Shown piece after piece: positions 31,601-40,537 of a stretch of DNA of 64,000 bases. Each line of letters opens with the position of its first letter. Within the stretch, counting starts at the first letter, position 1. This DNA is from Saussurea involucrata (taxonomy: Eukaryota; Streptophyta; Magnoliopsida; Asterales; Asteraceae), in assembly GCA_033807775.1 (NCBI GenBank), contig CM066325.1, positions 18,223,301 through 18,287,300 on the forward strand, in the 5' to 3' direction. The position numbers and the translations under genes are program-made. The notes under the pieces were generated by a model. The model saw only the letters and a program-made list of their open reading frames with translations. It did no database searches and had not been told where the DNA came from.

Positions 31601-34303
31601 TCAGCATTCCAAGCTCGATGTACCCTTAAGATATCGAAAGATTCGCTTTACAGCTTTCATATGGGATATCTTAGGTTCAGCTTGATATCGTGCGCACAGA
31701 CATGTTGCAAACATAATATCGGGTCGGCTAGCTGTAAGATACAGTAGTGAGCCGATCATCCCACGGTACAGCGTGACATTGACAGGAACACCCTTTGTGT
31801 CCTTATCAAGTATCAGCGGTGGTGCCATAGGGGTTTTCATAGCTGAACTTTCAGTTAAGTCGAATTTCTTCAGCATATCTTTAACATACTTTCCCTGATT
31901 TATAAAAGTTCCTTTTTCAGTTTGCTTAATCTGAAGACCAAGGAAATATGTTAGTTCACCCATCATACTCATTTTATACTCATCTTTCATTCTATCAGCG
32001 AAACGAGTACAAAGCTCAGGGTTAGTAGAACCAAATATAATGTCATCAACATATATTTGAACTAAAATGATATGACCTTTTATTTTTCTAAAAAACAAAG
32101 TTTTGTCAATCTTACCTCTCTCAAATTTTTCAAGGTGGAGATAAGTAGAAAGAGTGTCATACCATGCACGAGGAGCTTGCTTCAAGCCATAAAGTGCCTT
32201 ATCCAGCTTATAAACATAACCTGGACGCTTAGGATCTGAGAATCCTGGAGGTTGTTCCACATAAACTTCTTCATTCAGCTTTCCATTTAGAAACGCTGAC
32301 TTAACATCCATTTGATGTACAGTGAAGTTTTTGTGTACAACATATGCTAAGAAAAGACGAATAGATTCAAGTCTTGCTACTGGAGCAAAGGTTTCGTCAT
32401 AATCTATGCCTTCCTCTTGTCTGTATCCCTGAGCAACAAGACGAGCTTTGTTGCGAGTTACAGTACCATGTTCGTCCAACTTGTTTCGATAGACCCACTT
32501 AGTGCCTATCACTGTTTTGTCAGTTGGTCTCCGAACAAGTTTCCAAACTTTGTTTCTTTCGAATTCAGTCAGCTCTTCTTGCATAGCGCTGACCCAGTTT
32601 GGATCTCTGAGGGCATCATCTATTTTCTTTGGTTCAGTTAGAGAAATAAAGTTAACAAATAAACAAATATTACCTGCACTTCTACGAGTCTGAATACCAG
32701 CGTTGGGATCACCAAGAGATGAGGCTTCAGCTACTTCTGGATTATCAGCTAAGAGAGGAATGCTTGCATTTGTCACTTCATTCACTGATTGCTGAGAAAT
32801 AGATGGAATTTCTGAGACATTTGGATCAACTGCGGGTATAGTGTTTATAGGAACAGCTGAGACCCAAGATGTTTCAGCTTCACTATTCTGCATATTGGGA
32901 ATGATAGTAGGACCATCATTTTCAGTTGTATGAGCATGAGTAGTGGGAACATCTTCTGAATCACCAAGATGAGAAAACATCCATTGATTCAGTTCTTCTG
33001 TATCAGCGTTCGGTTTAGAGTTCGCTGAACGGGATTCGTCAAACGTGACGTGAATAGTTTCTTCTACAGTTTGTCTTCTTCGATTGAAGACTCTGAAGGC
33101 TTTGGAAACTGAGGAGTATCCAAGAAAGATTCCATCATCAGCCTTAGGATCAAACTTTCCAAGGGCATCTCTGTTGTTCAGTATGAAACACTGACAACCA
33201 AAGATGTGAAGAAAGCTGATTGAAGGCTTTCTCCCATGAAAAAGTTCATAGGCTGTCTTTTTGAATCTTTTGACTATCAGCGACCTGTTTTGCGTAAAAC
33301 AAGCCGTGTTGACAGCTTCTGCCCAAAACTGAGTAGGCAGGTGAGAATCGCTGAGCATTGAACGTGCAGCTTCAATAATTGTTCTATTTCTTCTTTCAGC
33401 GACTCCGTTTTGTTGTGGTGTTCTCACTGACGAAAAGTTGTGAGAAATACCCTTGCTCTCAAGGAAGGAATCAAGAGAACTGTTTTTGAATTCAGTTCCA
33501 TGATCACTCCTTATTGAGCGAACAGTCATATTGTTCAGAGTTTCCATCTTCCGAACAAAGGTGATGAGTTCTTCAGGGGTGTCACTCTTAGAACGGAGAA
33601 ACATTACCCATGTGTAACGAGAGAATTCATCAACTATGACCAGCGTATATTTCTTTCCAGCGATGGATTGTTTGTTAACGGGGCCAAACAAATCCATATG
33701 GAGTAGTTGAAGAGGAGATGACACTGAGGAAACTTGCTTGGACTTAAAGCTTGCCTTGGTCTGCTTCCCTTTTTCACACGCTGAACATAAGGATTCTTTG
33801 GCGTATGAATGTTGAGGTAGACCAGTGATTAACTCTTTGGATGAAAGAGTATTCAGTGTCTTGAAGTTGAGATGTGAGAGCCTCTTGTGCCATAGCCAGT
33901 TGACATCAGAAGATGCCTTTGAGAAGAAACAGGAGTTCTCAGTGGTTGTTGAGTCCATGTTTATAACGTAAACATTTTCCAAACGATAACCGCTGAGAGC
34001 TATCTTCTCCTTTTTGTCAGAGACAAAGCAGGATTCCTTAGTGAAAATCACTTTGTTATCCATGTCGCAAAGCTGACTGATGCTCAGAAGATTATGCTTC
34101 AGCCCTTCAACATATGCGACTCTTCTGAAGGATGTTGTACCATTTGAAAGTACACCATACCCTCGGGTGTGTCCTTTTCCATTTCCACCGAAAGTCACAG
34201 AGGGACCCTTCTCTTCCTTGTATTCAGCGAGCAGGCTTTTCTTTCCAGTCATGTGTCTAGAGCATCCGCTATCGAGATACCAGATACCCTTCTTAACCTG
34301 CAA
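31601..34303 (-). CDS. Copia pol of C: protease-integrase-RT, no RNase H
   Basis: About 900 codons. Protease DSG at residues 11-13 (WYLDSGCSRHMTG). Pre-integrase zinc finger H139, H144, C173, C176. Integrase catalytic D204 (LHMDLFGP), D267 (RSDHGTEF) and E303 (NGVAERRN). Reverse transcriptase from about 585, with QMDVKSAFLNG at 665-675 and YVDD at 751-754. The frame stops just after FRYLKGTSSLEC, exactly where RNase H should begin, so reverse transcription could not be completed by this protein alone. The domain order integrase before RT marks Ty1-copia, and the DSGCSRHMTG protease motif is Sirevirus-like. The frame is continuous with gag across one TAA (34,316). The first codon shown is TTG, so it is probably made as part of a gag-pol product. 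Confidence 0.9.
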   Translation of the reverse strand: MQVKKGIWYLDSGCSRHMTGKKSLLAEYKEEKGPSVTFGGNGKGHTRGYGVLSNGTTSFRRVAYVEGLKHNLLSISQLCDMDNKVIFTKESCFVSDKKEKIALSGYRLENVYVINMDSTTTENSCFFSKASSDVNWLWHKRLSHLNFKTLNTLSSKELITGLPQHSYAKESLCSACEKGKQTKASFKSKQVSSVSSPLQLLHMDLFGPVNKQSIAGKKYTLVIVDEFSRYTWVMFLRSKSDTPEELITFVRKMETLNNMTVRSIRSDHGTEFKNSSLDSFLESKGISHNFSSVRTPQQNGVAERRNRTIIEAARSMLSDSHLPTQFWAEAVNTACFTQNRSLIVKRFKKTAYELFHGRKPSISFLHIFGCQCFILNNRDALGKFDPKADDGIFLGYSSVSKAFRVFNRRRQTVEETIHVTFDESRSANSKPNADTEELNQWMFSHLGDSEDVPTTHAHTTENDGPTIIPNMQNSEAETSWVSAVPINTIPAVDPNVSEIPSISQQSVNEVTNASIPLLADNPEVAEASSLGDPNAGIQTRRSAGNICLFVNFISLTEPKKIDDALRDPNWVSAMQEELTEFERNKVWKLVRRPTDKTVIGTKWVYRNKLDEHGTVTRNKARLVAQGYRQEEGIDYDETFAPVARLESIRLFLAYVVHKNFTVHQMDVKSAFLNGKLNEEVYVEQPPGFSDPKRPGYVYKLDKALYGLKQAPRAWYDTLSTYLHLEKFERGKIDKTLFFRKIKGHIILVQIYVDDIIFGSTNPELCTRFADRMKDEYKMSMMGELTYFLGLQIKQTEKGTFINQGKYVKDMLKKFDLTESSAMKTPMAPPLILDKDTKGVPVNVTLYRGMIGSLLYLTASRPDIMFATCLCARYQAEPKISHMKAVKRIFRYLKGTSSLEC

Positions 34304-34318
34304 TACAAAGGAATATTA
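34304..34318 (-). other. In-frame TAA between gag and pol of C
   Basis: The gag frame ends KWVPKQN-TAA and the same frame continues YSFVLQVKKGIW into pol. One stop codon is all that separates them. It could be a readthrough site or a late mutation; TTTGTATTGCAG just after it also resembles a splice acceptor. Confidence 0.7.
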
Positions 34319-35578
34319 GTTTTGCTTGGGTACCCACTTCGCCATGTATACGTGTTTGTCAGTGGAAGAGGTTTGAATGGGTTCAGCAGTCTTCGCAGCA
34401 TTTGAAGATTCAACTTTGTCTTTCTTCACTTTGGTCAATTTCTTGACCTCAGAGGTAGGAGTCACCTTGACCTGACTTGCAACTGGTTTGGTCTTCTTGG
34501 GTGCTATCTTCACCTTAGCTATCTTATCAGCTTTGGTGGCTGTGGGACACTTACTTGCAATATGATCGGTAAGTCCACAGTGATAACATTTCCTATAACT
34601 AAAATTAGTTCTAGGACCACTTGAGTTCTGAGCTTTTAATTTGGAATTAGAAGTGCCAGCACCAAGTACACTATTGGTTTTTGAAATAGGACGAACATTC
34701 AGTTCTTCAGATTTCTTACCAAGGACATCTACTCTGAGTCTAGGAGTAGGTCGCTGAACTGATCCAGAGGTCTGATTTCTAGAACCAGATGAATGAATCA
34801 CCAAGGCTTTAGAAGCATTCAGCTTAGGTACTAAAGTACCCTTCTGAGGATTTTGATAAATAACAATTCCTTTACCTTTGTCTTTAGAGACAGAGGTAGG
34901 TTTTGAATAAACCATTTTCTCCTTACCTTTTGAGGTAGGAGTTTCCTCAGGGATTGGTGTAACCGACGAGGAGTACTGAGATGAAGAAGTGTCATCTATT
35001 GAGGATACGAACGTTCCAAATTTAAGCATTGAACGTTCAGTGGTTGGTATTGGAGTATCATATTTATAACCCAGACCACGTTTATCACTCAGAGGAATCT
35101 GAGCCTTAATTATCTCAGTGATCTTTGTTGAAGAATTACACCATCCTTCAACAGTAGCTTGTTCACCTTTTAATGCAGCGATAGCTTCCGCTCGTTCGAT
35201 TTTGACTAGCTGATTTAAATGGACTTGATCTTTAAAATCTTCTTCAAATTTAGAAAGCTTTTCTATTTGAAGGTGGCAATTTTTAAGCTTTTCAGCGAGA
35301 TCAAGATTTTGGTTTTCAACCACAGCCTTGCCGTTCATGGCTTCGTATAAACTTCTAGTCAGTAGTTCGATTTTACGGAGACTATCAGCTTCATCAATAT
35401 TTACAATATTGGTAAAGAAGGAAGGTGATACCTGAATGGCAGATGTTGAAGTGGAGGGAATGTCTGAACTTTCTTCCTCTTCTTCAATCTTGGCCATGAG
35501 ACATTGATTTGCTTCATCATCTTCAGAATCAGATGATGAGGCTTCTTCATCAGAAGCAGCCCAATCATAGTCAGCCAT
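34316..35578 (-). CDS. Copia gag of C, C-terminal part only
   Basis: 420 codons. Starts ADYDWAASDEEASSSDSEDD, an acidic stretch that normally lies in the middle of Sirevirus gag. Contains a heptad-rich segment (about 60-130), a basic Ser/Thr-rich region, and one CCHC zinc knuckle CYHCGLTDHIASKC near residue 333. The N-terminal capsid domain is missing: upstream the frame is open only to about 35,665 (RYRDDRYQKLKEKYAKLK), and the leader and primer site follow at once. It is therefore an internal deletion, and particles would have to be supplied by another element. Confidence 0.8.
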   Translation of the reverse strand: MADYDWAASDEEASSSDSEDDEANQCLMAKIEEEEESSDIPSTSTSAIQVSPSFFTNIVNIDEADSLRKIELLTRSLYEAMNGKAVVENQNLDLAEKLKNCHLQIEKLSKFEEDFKDQVHLNQLVKIERAEAIAALKGEQATVEGWCNSSTKITEIIKAQIPLSDKRGLGYKYDTPIPTTERSMLKFGTFVSSIDDTSSSQYSSSVTPIPEETPTSKGKEKMVYSKPTSVSKDKGKGIVIYQNPQKGTLVPKLNASKALVIHSSGSRNQTSGSVQRPTPRLRVDVLGKKSEELNVRPISKTNSVLGAGTSNSKLKAQNSSGPRTNFSYRKCYHCGLTDHIASKCPTATKADKIAKVKIAPKKTKPVASQVKVTPTSEVKKLTKVKKDKVESSNAAKTAEPIQTSSTDKHVYMAKWVPKQN

Positions 35579-35747
35579 CAGGCCTTTTCCTTTCTTCTTA
35601 AAGCTTTTCAGCTTTGCATACTTCTCCTTCAGCTTTTGATACCTGTCATCTCTATACCTGGGGTTAGAGGATTCTTTAGGAAAAGTTGAGATTAGGGTTT
35701 AGGGTTAGAGAAATATCTTAGATTAGATCTTGTTTATGAGATTAAAC

Positions 35748-35767
35748 AAATCTGCTCTGATACCACT
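35748..35767 (-). other. Primer binding site of C
   Basis: Minus strand TGGTATCAGAGCAG, two bases after the LTR end CCAACA. Complementary to initiator tRNA-Met. Confidence 0.9.
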
Positions 35768-36742
35768 TGTTGGTCCCGAAAGGCCTAAACAAGTTTGTAG
35801 AAGGGGGGGGGGGGGGGGGGGGGTTGAATACAAACACACTATTTTACTTTTCTAAATTGTTTATTGATAAATCATTAACAATTTACAGCTTGTTGCGGAA
35901 ACAAGATTAAGGATAAACCTAAATCTAAACAAGTTGGAACACTAAGGTTTCTTGCACTAAGAAAGATATGGAGATTACTAATAAAATCCTATCTTGAGAG
36001 AGATTTGAACTTGTCCAGAGTTAGCAAGTTACTTCAAATGAAGTAAGTTCATCTCTTTATTTACTGCATGCATTTAATGCAATTCAGTATACACTTTACA
36101 CGTGTCATCAGCGGATTGGTTGCATGTCATTGACCTTTGTTGACAACCTTAGTAGCCGCATGAATGAACAGTGTAGTATCAGAGTGGTTGTACGATTTCA
36201 GATTTTCGGAGGTTCTTTTCTGACATTTCGTACGGTGGCGTGCAAGGGAGGTTAAGACAAAAGTACTTTGTACGGAGGACTTCATGATCAGCTTTCGTTG
36301 ATTCAGCGATTATCATTTACTATTCAGCGAATGATAAAGTTCAGCGATAGCTAAAGTCTTGTACTTGATACTTCACGTTGAGTGGACAAATCTGAGTCTT
36401 CGCTGATCCGCATCAGTTCATTAGGAGACTTGTCGCTGGTTCTTGAGCTTGATCTTCGACTTCAGCGTAGAACCTTTGTTGACGTGAATCTTGTCTTCAG
36501 GGAGCATAAGTAAACAACTAACTTATCAGCGATCACCATAAGGACTGAACAGACTCAGCGATATGGTGAACAGTGTTCGCTGAATGTTTAATCTAAAAGA
36601 GCGAGAGTTCCTATCAGCAGTACTGTAAGATCTTAGTACTTATCAGCGATAGTGAAACTCTGATACATATTGTTTACTTACAATTTTCACTAAGTATTTA
36701 AAGATAGGGTCATTATCAAATCACTGAGGGTTTGGATCAACA
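35768..36742 (-). repeat. 5' LTR of element C
   Basis: 975 bp. Colinear with the other LTR except for a run of 21 G (35,803-35,823) against 7 G. About four substitutions seen by eye. Confidence 0.9.
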
Positions 36743-36747
36743 GTTCC
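36743..36747. repeat. Target duplication of copia C, right copy
   Basis: GTTCC, matching 25,281-25,285. Confidence 0.9.
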
Positions 36748-37187
36748 ATCGAATCAGTTTCCTTTATTGGTAAGAAGTGAGCAGATTTCGTCAATCTATC
36801 AACAATCACCCAAATAGAATCGAATCCCTTCGGAGTCCTTGGTAACTTCGTGATGAAATCTGTAGTAATTTGATCCCATTTCCACATCGGTATTTCTAAA
36901 CGCTGTAATTGCCCAAACGGATTCTGATGTTCAATCTTTACCTTCTTACAAGTAGTACAACCTTCCACATACTGAGCAATACTCCTTTTTATTCCCGGCC
37001 ACCAATAAAATTGTTTCAGATCTGTATACATCTTATTCGTACCTGGGTGAATAGAAAAACGAGATTGATGAGCTTCTTGTAGTACCCGATCACGTAAACC
37101 ACCCAAACGAGGCACCCAAATTCTGTTCCCCAGACACAACAATCCACGATCATCTTTTACAAGCAATGCTGATATACCTACTAACCG
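36748..37187 (-). CDS. Integrase N-terminal part of B
   Basis: Same frame as the pol ORF, after a single TAA (37,188-37,190). Contains the HHCC zinc-binding domain (HQSRFSIHPGTNKMY, then CTTCKK) and the first catalytic Asp (WDQITTDFITKLP). The frame then reads IWVIVDRLTKSAHFLPI and is cut by element C. It continues at 25,285. A DDE integrase inserts the cDNA; here it is disrupted. Confidence 0.85.
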
Positions 37188-39569
37188 TTATGGTTTCAAG
37201 TGTTCTTCTTGAAAAGCTTCTATTTGACACTTCTGCAATTCGTCAAAGATGTTAGGTAGGAGTTCGGCTCGTAGTGAAATAGCTTTTATTGTTCCACTCC
37301 TTTCTTGACGACTTAGTGCATCAGCTACCACATTCGCCTTTCCCGGATGATAAATGATTTCACAGTCGTAATCATTTACCAATTCTAGCCATCTTCTTTG
37401 CCTCATATTTAGTTCCTTCTGATCGAAAAGATGTTGGAGACTCTTATGATCAGTATAGATTTGACATTTAGAGCCATAAAGGTAATGTCTCCAAATCTTC
37501 AACGCGAATACAACTGCTGCCAATTCCATGTCGTGTGTAGGATACTGTCTTTCATGATCTTTTAACTGACGAGAGGCATAAGCAATAACCTTTCCACGTT
37601 GCATTAGTACACATTTCAATCCTAGTTTGGAAGCATCACTGTAGACAACGAAGTCTTCAGAACCTTCAGGTAGCGACAAAATCGGCGCGCTGCACAGTTT
37701 CTCTTTCAATATCCGGAATGCTCCATCCTGTTCTGCTTTCCATTCAAACTTTAGATTCTTTCGAGTCAGTTTAGTCAAAGGCGTCGCGATACGAGAGAAG
37801 TCTTTTATAAACTTTCGATAGTAGCCGGCTAAACCCAGAAAACTTCGTACTTCCGTTGCTGTCTTCGGCGGTTCCCACTTTTCAACTGCTTCCACTTTCA
37901 TCGGATCAACTTGTATACCTTTTTCGGAAACTACATGCCCCAGAAACTGAACTTCCCGTAGCCAGAATTCACATTTAGAGAACTTAGCGTATAACTGTTC
38001 CTTCTTCAACAATTCCAAAATTAACCGAAGATGTTGTGCGTGATCCTCTTTGGACCGGGAGTAGATAAGGATATCATCGATAAACACAATAACGAATTTA
38101 TCGAGATATGGCTTACATACTCGATTCATTAAATCCATAAAAGCAGTTGGGGCGTTCGTCAATCCAAAAGGCATCACTAAGAATTCATAGTGACCATACC
38201 GAGTGCGAAAAGCAGTTTTCAGAACGTCTTCTTCTTTAACCTTTAGCTGATGATAACCAGATCTCAGATCAATCTTGGAGAAATAGCAAGCTCCAACTAG
38301 TTGATCAAAGAGGTCATCAATTCTAGGAAGCGGATACTTGTTCTTGATTGTGCGCTTATTCAGTTCCCGATAATCAATACACATCCTCATCGAACCATCC
38401 TTCTTTTTCACAAACAGAACCGGTGCTCCCCACGACGAAGAACTGGGTCTGATGAAGCCTTTATCTGAAAGGTCCTGCAGTTGAGTCATCATCTCTTTCA
38501 TCTCTGTAGGTGCCAAACGATACGGTGCACGGGCAACAGGAGCAGCTCCAGGAACCAGATCTATACCAAACTCTACTTGTCTAACGGGCGGAAGGCTAGT
38601 CAGATCTTCTGGAAAAACTTCCGGAAATTCACGAACAACCGGAATATCTCCCAACTTATTCTTTTTTAGCTTAATATCTATCATATAAGCTAAGTAACTT
38701 GAGCAGCCTTTATTGATACACTTACGAGCTTTCAACAAAGAGATAAGGCAAGACTGATGATTTCTACGGTCACCATAAATCACTACTGGTCCCTTCTCAG
38801 GTAAGACAACATTTATCAACTTCTTATTACAAACTATATTAGCCCGGTTCTCGGCTAACCAATCCATTCCCACTACCACATCAAACTCGATCAAGGCTAT
38901 AGGAAATAACTGAATAGGCACTCCACACCCATCTATGTTTATCACACAACTATCAAAAACCTCACTAACCGGTACTTGATTATCATTAGCAGTATCTACC
39001 ATTAACGCATGATCTAACACTTTAGGCTTTAAATGCATATAGGCAGCAAAAGAAGGCGACACAAATGATCGGTTTGCACCGGAATCAAATAACACTTTAG
39101 CACGTGTGGAATTTATTAAGAATGTACCTGTAACCATATCGGGAGTCTCATCTGCTTCTTGCTCTGTCATCTGGAAAGCACGGCCCCTTGCTCTTGGTAC
39201 TTCTGGCCTTGGTACTACCGGTCTAACACCCGTTAGTCTTACTGACGTACCACCCGTTTGTATTCTCTCCAGTGGACAATCGGACTGAAGGTGATCAGGA
39301 GAATTGCACGAGTAACAAAATCTAACTACTCGACAGTCTTTAGCAATATGACCGATCTTTCCACACTTATAACAGTTTCTAGGATCCACTTGACAACTTC
39401 CTCTCGAAAGAGACTTATTGGCATATGATATGTTGTTATATGCTTTACACATGTACGTTGGACTCTGCTTTCTATATTGATCTTTAGCTGAAAGACCCGA
39501 TCCTTTCTCCTGTTCCTGAAACGAATGAGTGTCTTGTGATTCGCTTTCACATTCGGTAAAATGGCACAT
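37188..39569 (-). CDS. Gypsy pol of B: zinc knuckles, protease, RT, RNase H
   Basis: 793 codons. Two CCHC knuckles (CYKCGKIGHIAKDC at 66-79, CYSCNSPDHLQSDC at 85-98). Aspartic protease FDSGANRSFVS (162-164). Reverse transcriptase with DLRSGYHQLK near 434 and FIDD at 496-499 (YIDD/FIDD-type active site). RNase H with D645 (YSDASKLG), E682, D707 and D750. Ends at a TAA after EEHLKP; the same frame then resumes as integrase, so the stop is a mutation inside a former gag-pol polyprotein. Domain order RT-RH-INT and the chromodomain further on identify a Ty3-gypsy chromovirus. Confidence 0.9.
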   Translation of the reverse strand: MCHFTECESESQDTHSFQEQEKGSGLSAKDQYRKQSPTYMCKAYNNISYANKSLSRGSCQVDPRNCYKCGKIGHIAKDCRVVRFCYSCNSPDHLQSDCPLERIQTGGTSVRLTGVRPVVPRPEVPRARGRAFQMTEQEADETPDMVTGTFLINSTRAKVLFDSGANRSFVSPSFAAYMHLKPKVLDHALMVDTANDNQVPVSEVFDSCVINIDGCGVPIQLFPIALIEFDVVVGMDWLAENRANIVCNKKLINVVLPEKGPVVIYGDRRNHQSCLISLLKARKCINKGCSSYLAYMIDIKLKKNKLGDIPVVREFPEVFPEDLTSLPPVRQVEFGIDLVPGAAPVARAPYRLAPTEMKEMMTQLQDLSDKGFIRPSSSSWGAPVLFVKKKDGSMRMCIDYRELNKRTIKNKYPLPRIDDLFDQLVGACYFSKIDLRSGYHQLKVKEEDVLKTAFRTRYGHYEFLVMPFGLTNAPTAFMDLMNRVCKPYLDKFVIVFIDDILIYSRSKEDHAQHLRLILELLKKEQLYAKFSKCEFWLREVQFLGHVVSEKGIQVDPMKVEAVEKWEPPKTATEVRSFLGLAGYYRKFIKDFSRIATPLTKLTRKNLKFEWKAEQDGAFRILKEKLCSAPILSLPEGSEDFVVYSDASKLGLKCVLMQRGKVIAYASRQLKDHERQYPTHDMELAAVVFALKIWRHYLYGSKCQIYTDHKSLQHLFDQKELNMRQRRWLELVNDYDCEIIYHPGKANVVADALSRQERSGTIKAISLRAELLPNIFDELQKCQIEAFQEEHLKP

Positions 39570-39749
39570 TCAGAAAGTGTGAAATTGGCCAGTGTTTTCC
39601 CTTTCTCTTTTGGTTCAAAGAAAGAATAGAAAATTGCATACGAGAAGAAGGGTTCGTAGACAGCCCGAAAGAAGGAAGAAGAATCTAATGATTTCCCTAA
39701 TTCTGTGAGAAAGAAAAACCAGTTTGTTAGAGCTGGGGCAGAGAAGCAA
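39570..39749 (-). other. Disrupted gag-pol junction of B
   Basis: About 180 bp in which the gag frame ends and the zinc-knuckle frame has not yet begun. No recognisable gag sequence. Probably an indel or small insertion. Confidence 0.5.
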
Positions 39750-40537
39750 TCAACAGAATGGGTCCCTGTTGTTCACAAGTGAAGGCACTGAACGGATCAA
39801 GATCTCGTAAAACGGACACGGTCTTTCCGCTGGTCGGAAAGGCGGGAGATTATCGAATATTTGAAACCTGGACTTTTTCGGATCATACTGAGGTCCTTCC
39901 CATTTCCTCTTTCCCATACTCTTATCACCGGCATCCCTCTTATTATCCCGCTCCACATTTTTTGCGGCATTTACTGCTGCTGAGAAGGTATCAAGTCTCG
40001 TTGCAGTCGCCAACTTTCGAATTTCCGAATTCAATCCGAATATGAACCTTTCCATCTTCATTTTCTTCGTGGAAACATAATACTCTCCAAAACGCGACTT
40101 CTCTAGGAAACGGGCAGTATAGTCTCTGACTGATAAATTCCCTTGTTGTAGGCTCAGGAATTCCTCCTCCAATTGTCTGACAGCTGCTTGAGGACAAAAC
40201 TGTTCTTTGAATGCCCTTGAGAATTCGCCCCAAGTAAAGGTTGAGTATACATCAGATCCCTTAGAGTCAATAAGGGCCTCCCATCAATACAAAGCATCTG
40301 CCTTCAACATTGCAGTTCCGTATAACACATTATCCTCTTCCGCACATTTGCTGGTTTTAAATACAGCTTCAATTTCCTTCAGCCACCGCATCGCCTTCAC
40401 TGGATCTCTATCCCCTCCATAAGTTGGTGGTTTACAGCTTAAAAACATCTTATAGTCACACCTTCTTAGTACTGATACGACAATAGGTGTGATAGGCATC
40501 TCGTCTTCCAAGTTAGGATATGGTCTTTCCGTTTCAG
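39750..40537 (-). pseudogene. Gag of B, 5'-truncated and with an in-frame stop
   Basis: Contains the retrotransposon gag core: FLSCKPPTYGGDRDPVKAMR, then TGA at 40,284-40,286, then WEALIDSKG and EEEFLSLQQGNLSVRDYTAR, MERFIFGLNSEIRK. The TGA is the only break in this stretch. The N-terminal part, about 60 codons by comparison with relatives, is absent because the sequence is joined to the LTR of A at 40,538-40,541. Confidence 0.85.

Larger units (their letters stand above)
25286..36742 (-). mobile_element. Ty1-copia element C (Sirevirus-like), 11.46 kb
   Basis: Two LTRs (961 and 975 bp) with ends TGTTGG and CAACA, perfect 5-bp duplication GTTCC, tRNA-Met primer site at 35,765 on minus, PPT at 26,247-26,257. 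Order on minus: truncated gag, stop, pol without RNase H, internal promoter, env-like gene in two ORFs, 3' LTR. The LTRs differ by one G-run length (7 versus 21) and about four substitutions by eye (about 0.4%), so it is the youngest element of the nest. At this size, with a large gene after RT, it resembles Sireviruses. Missing gag N terminus and RNase H make it probably dependent on other elements. Confidence 0.9.
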
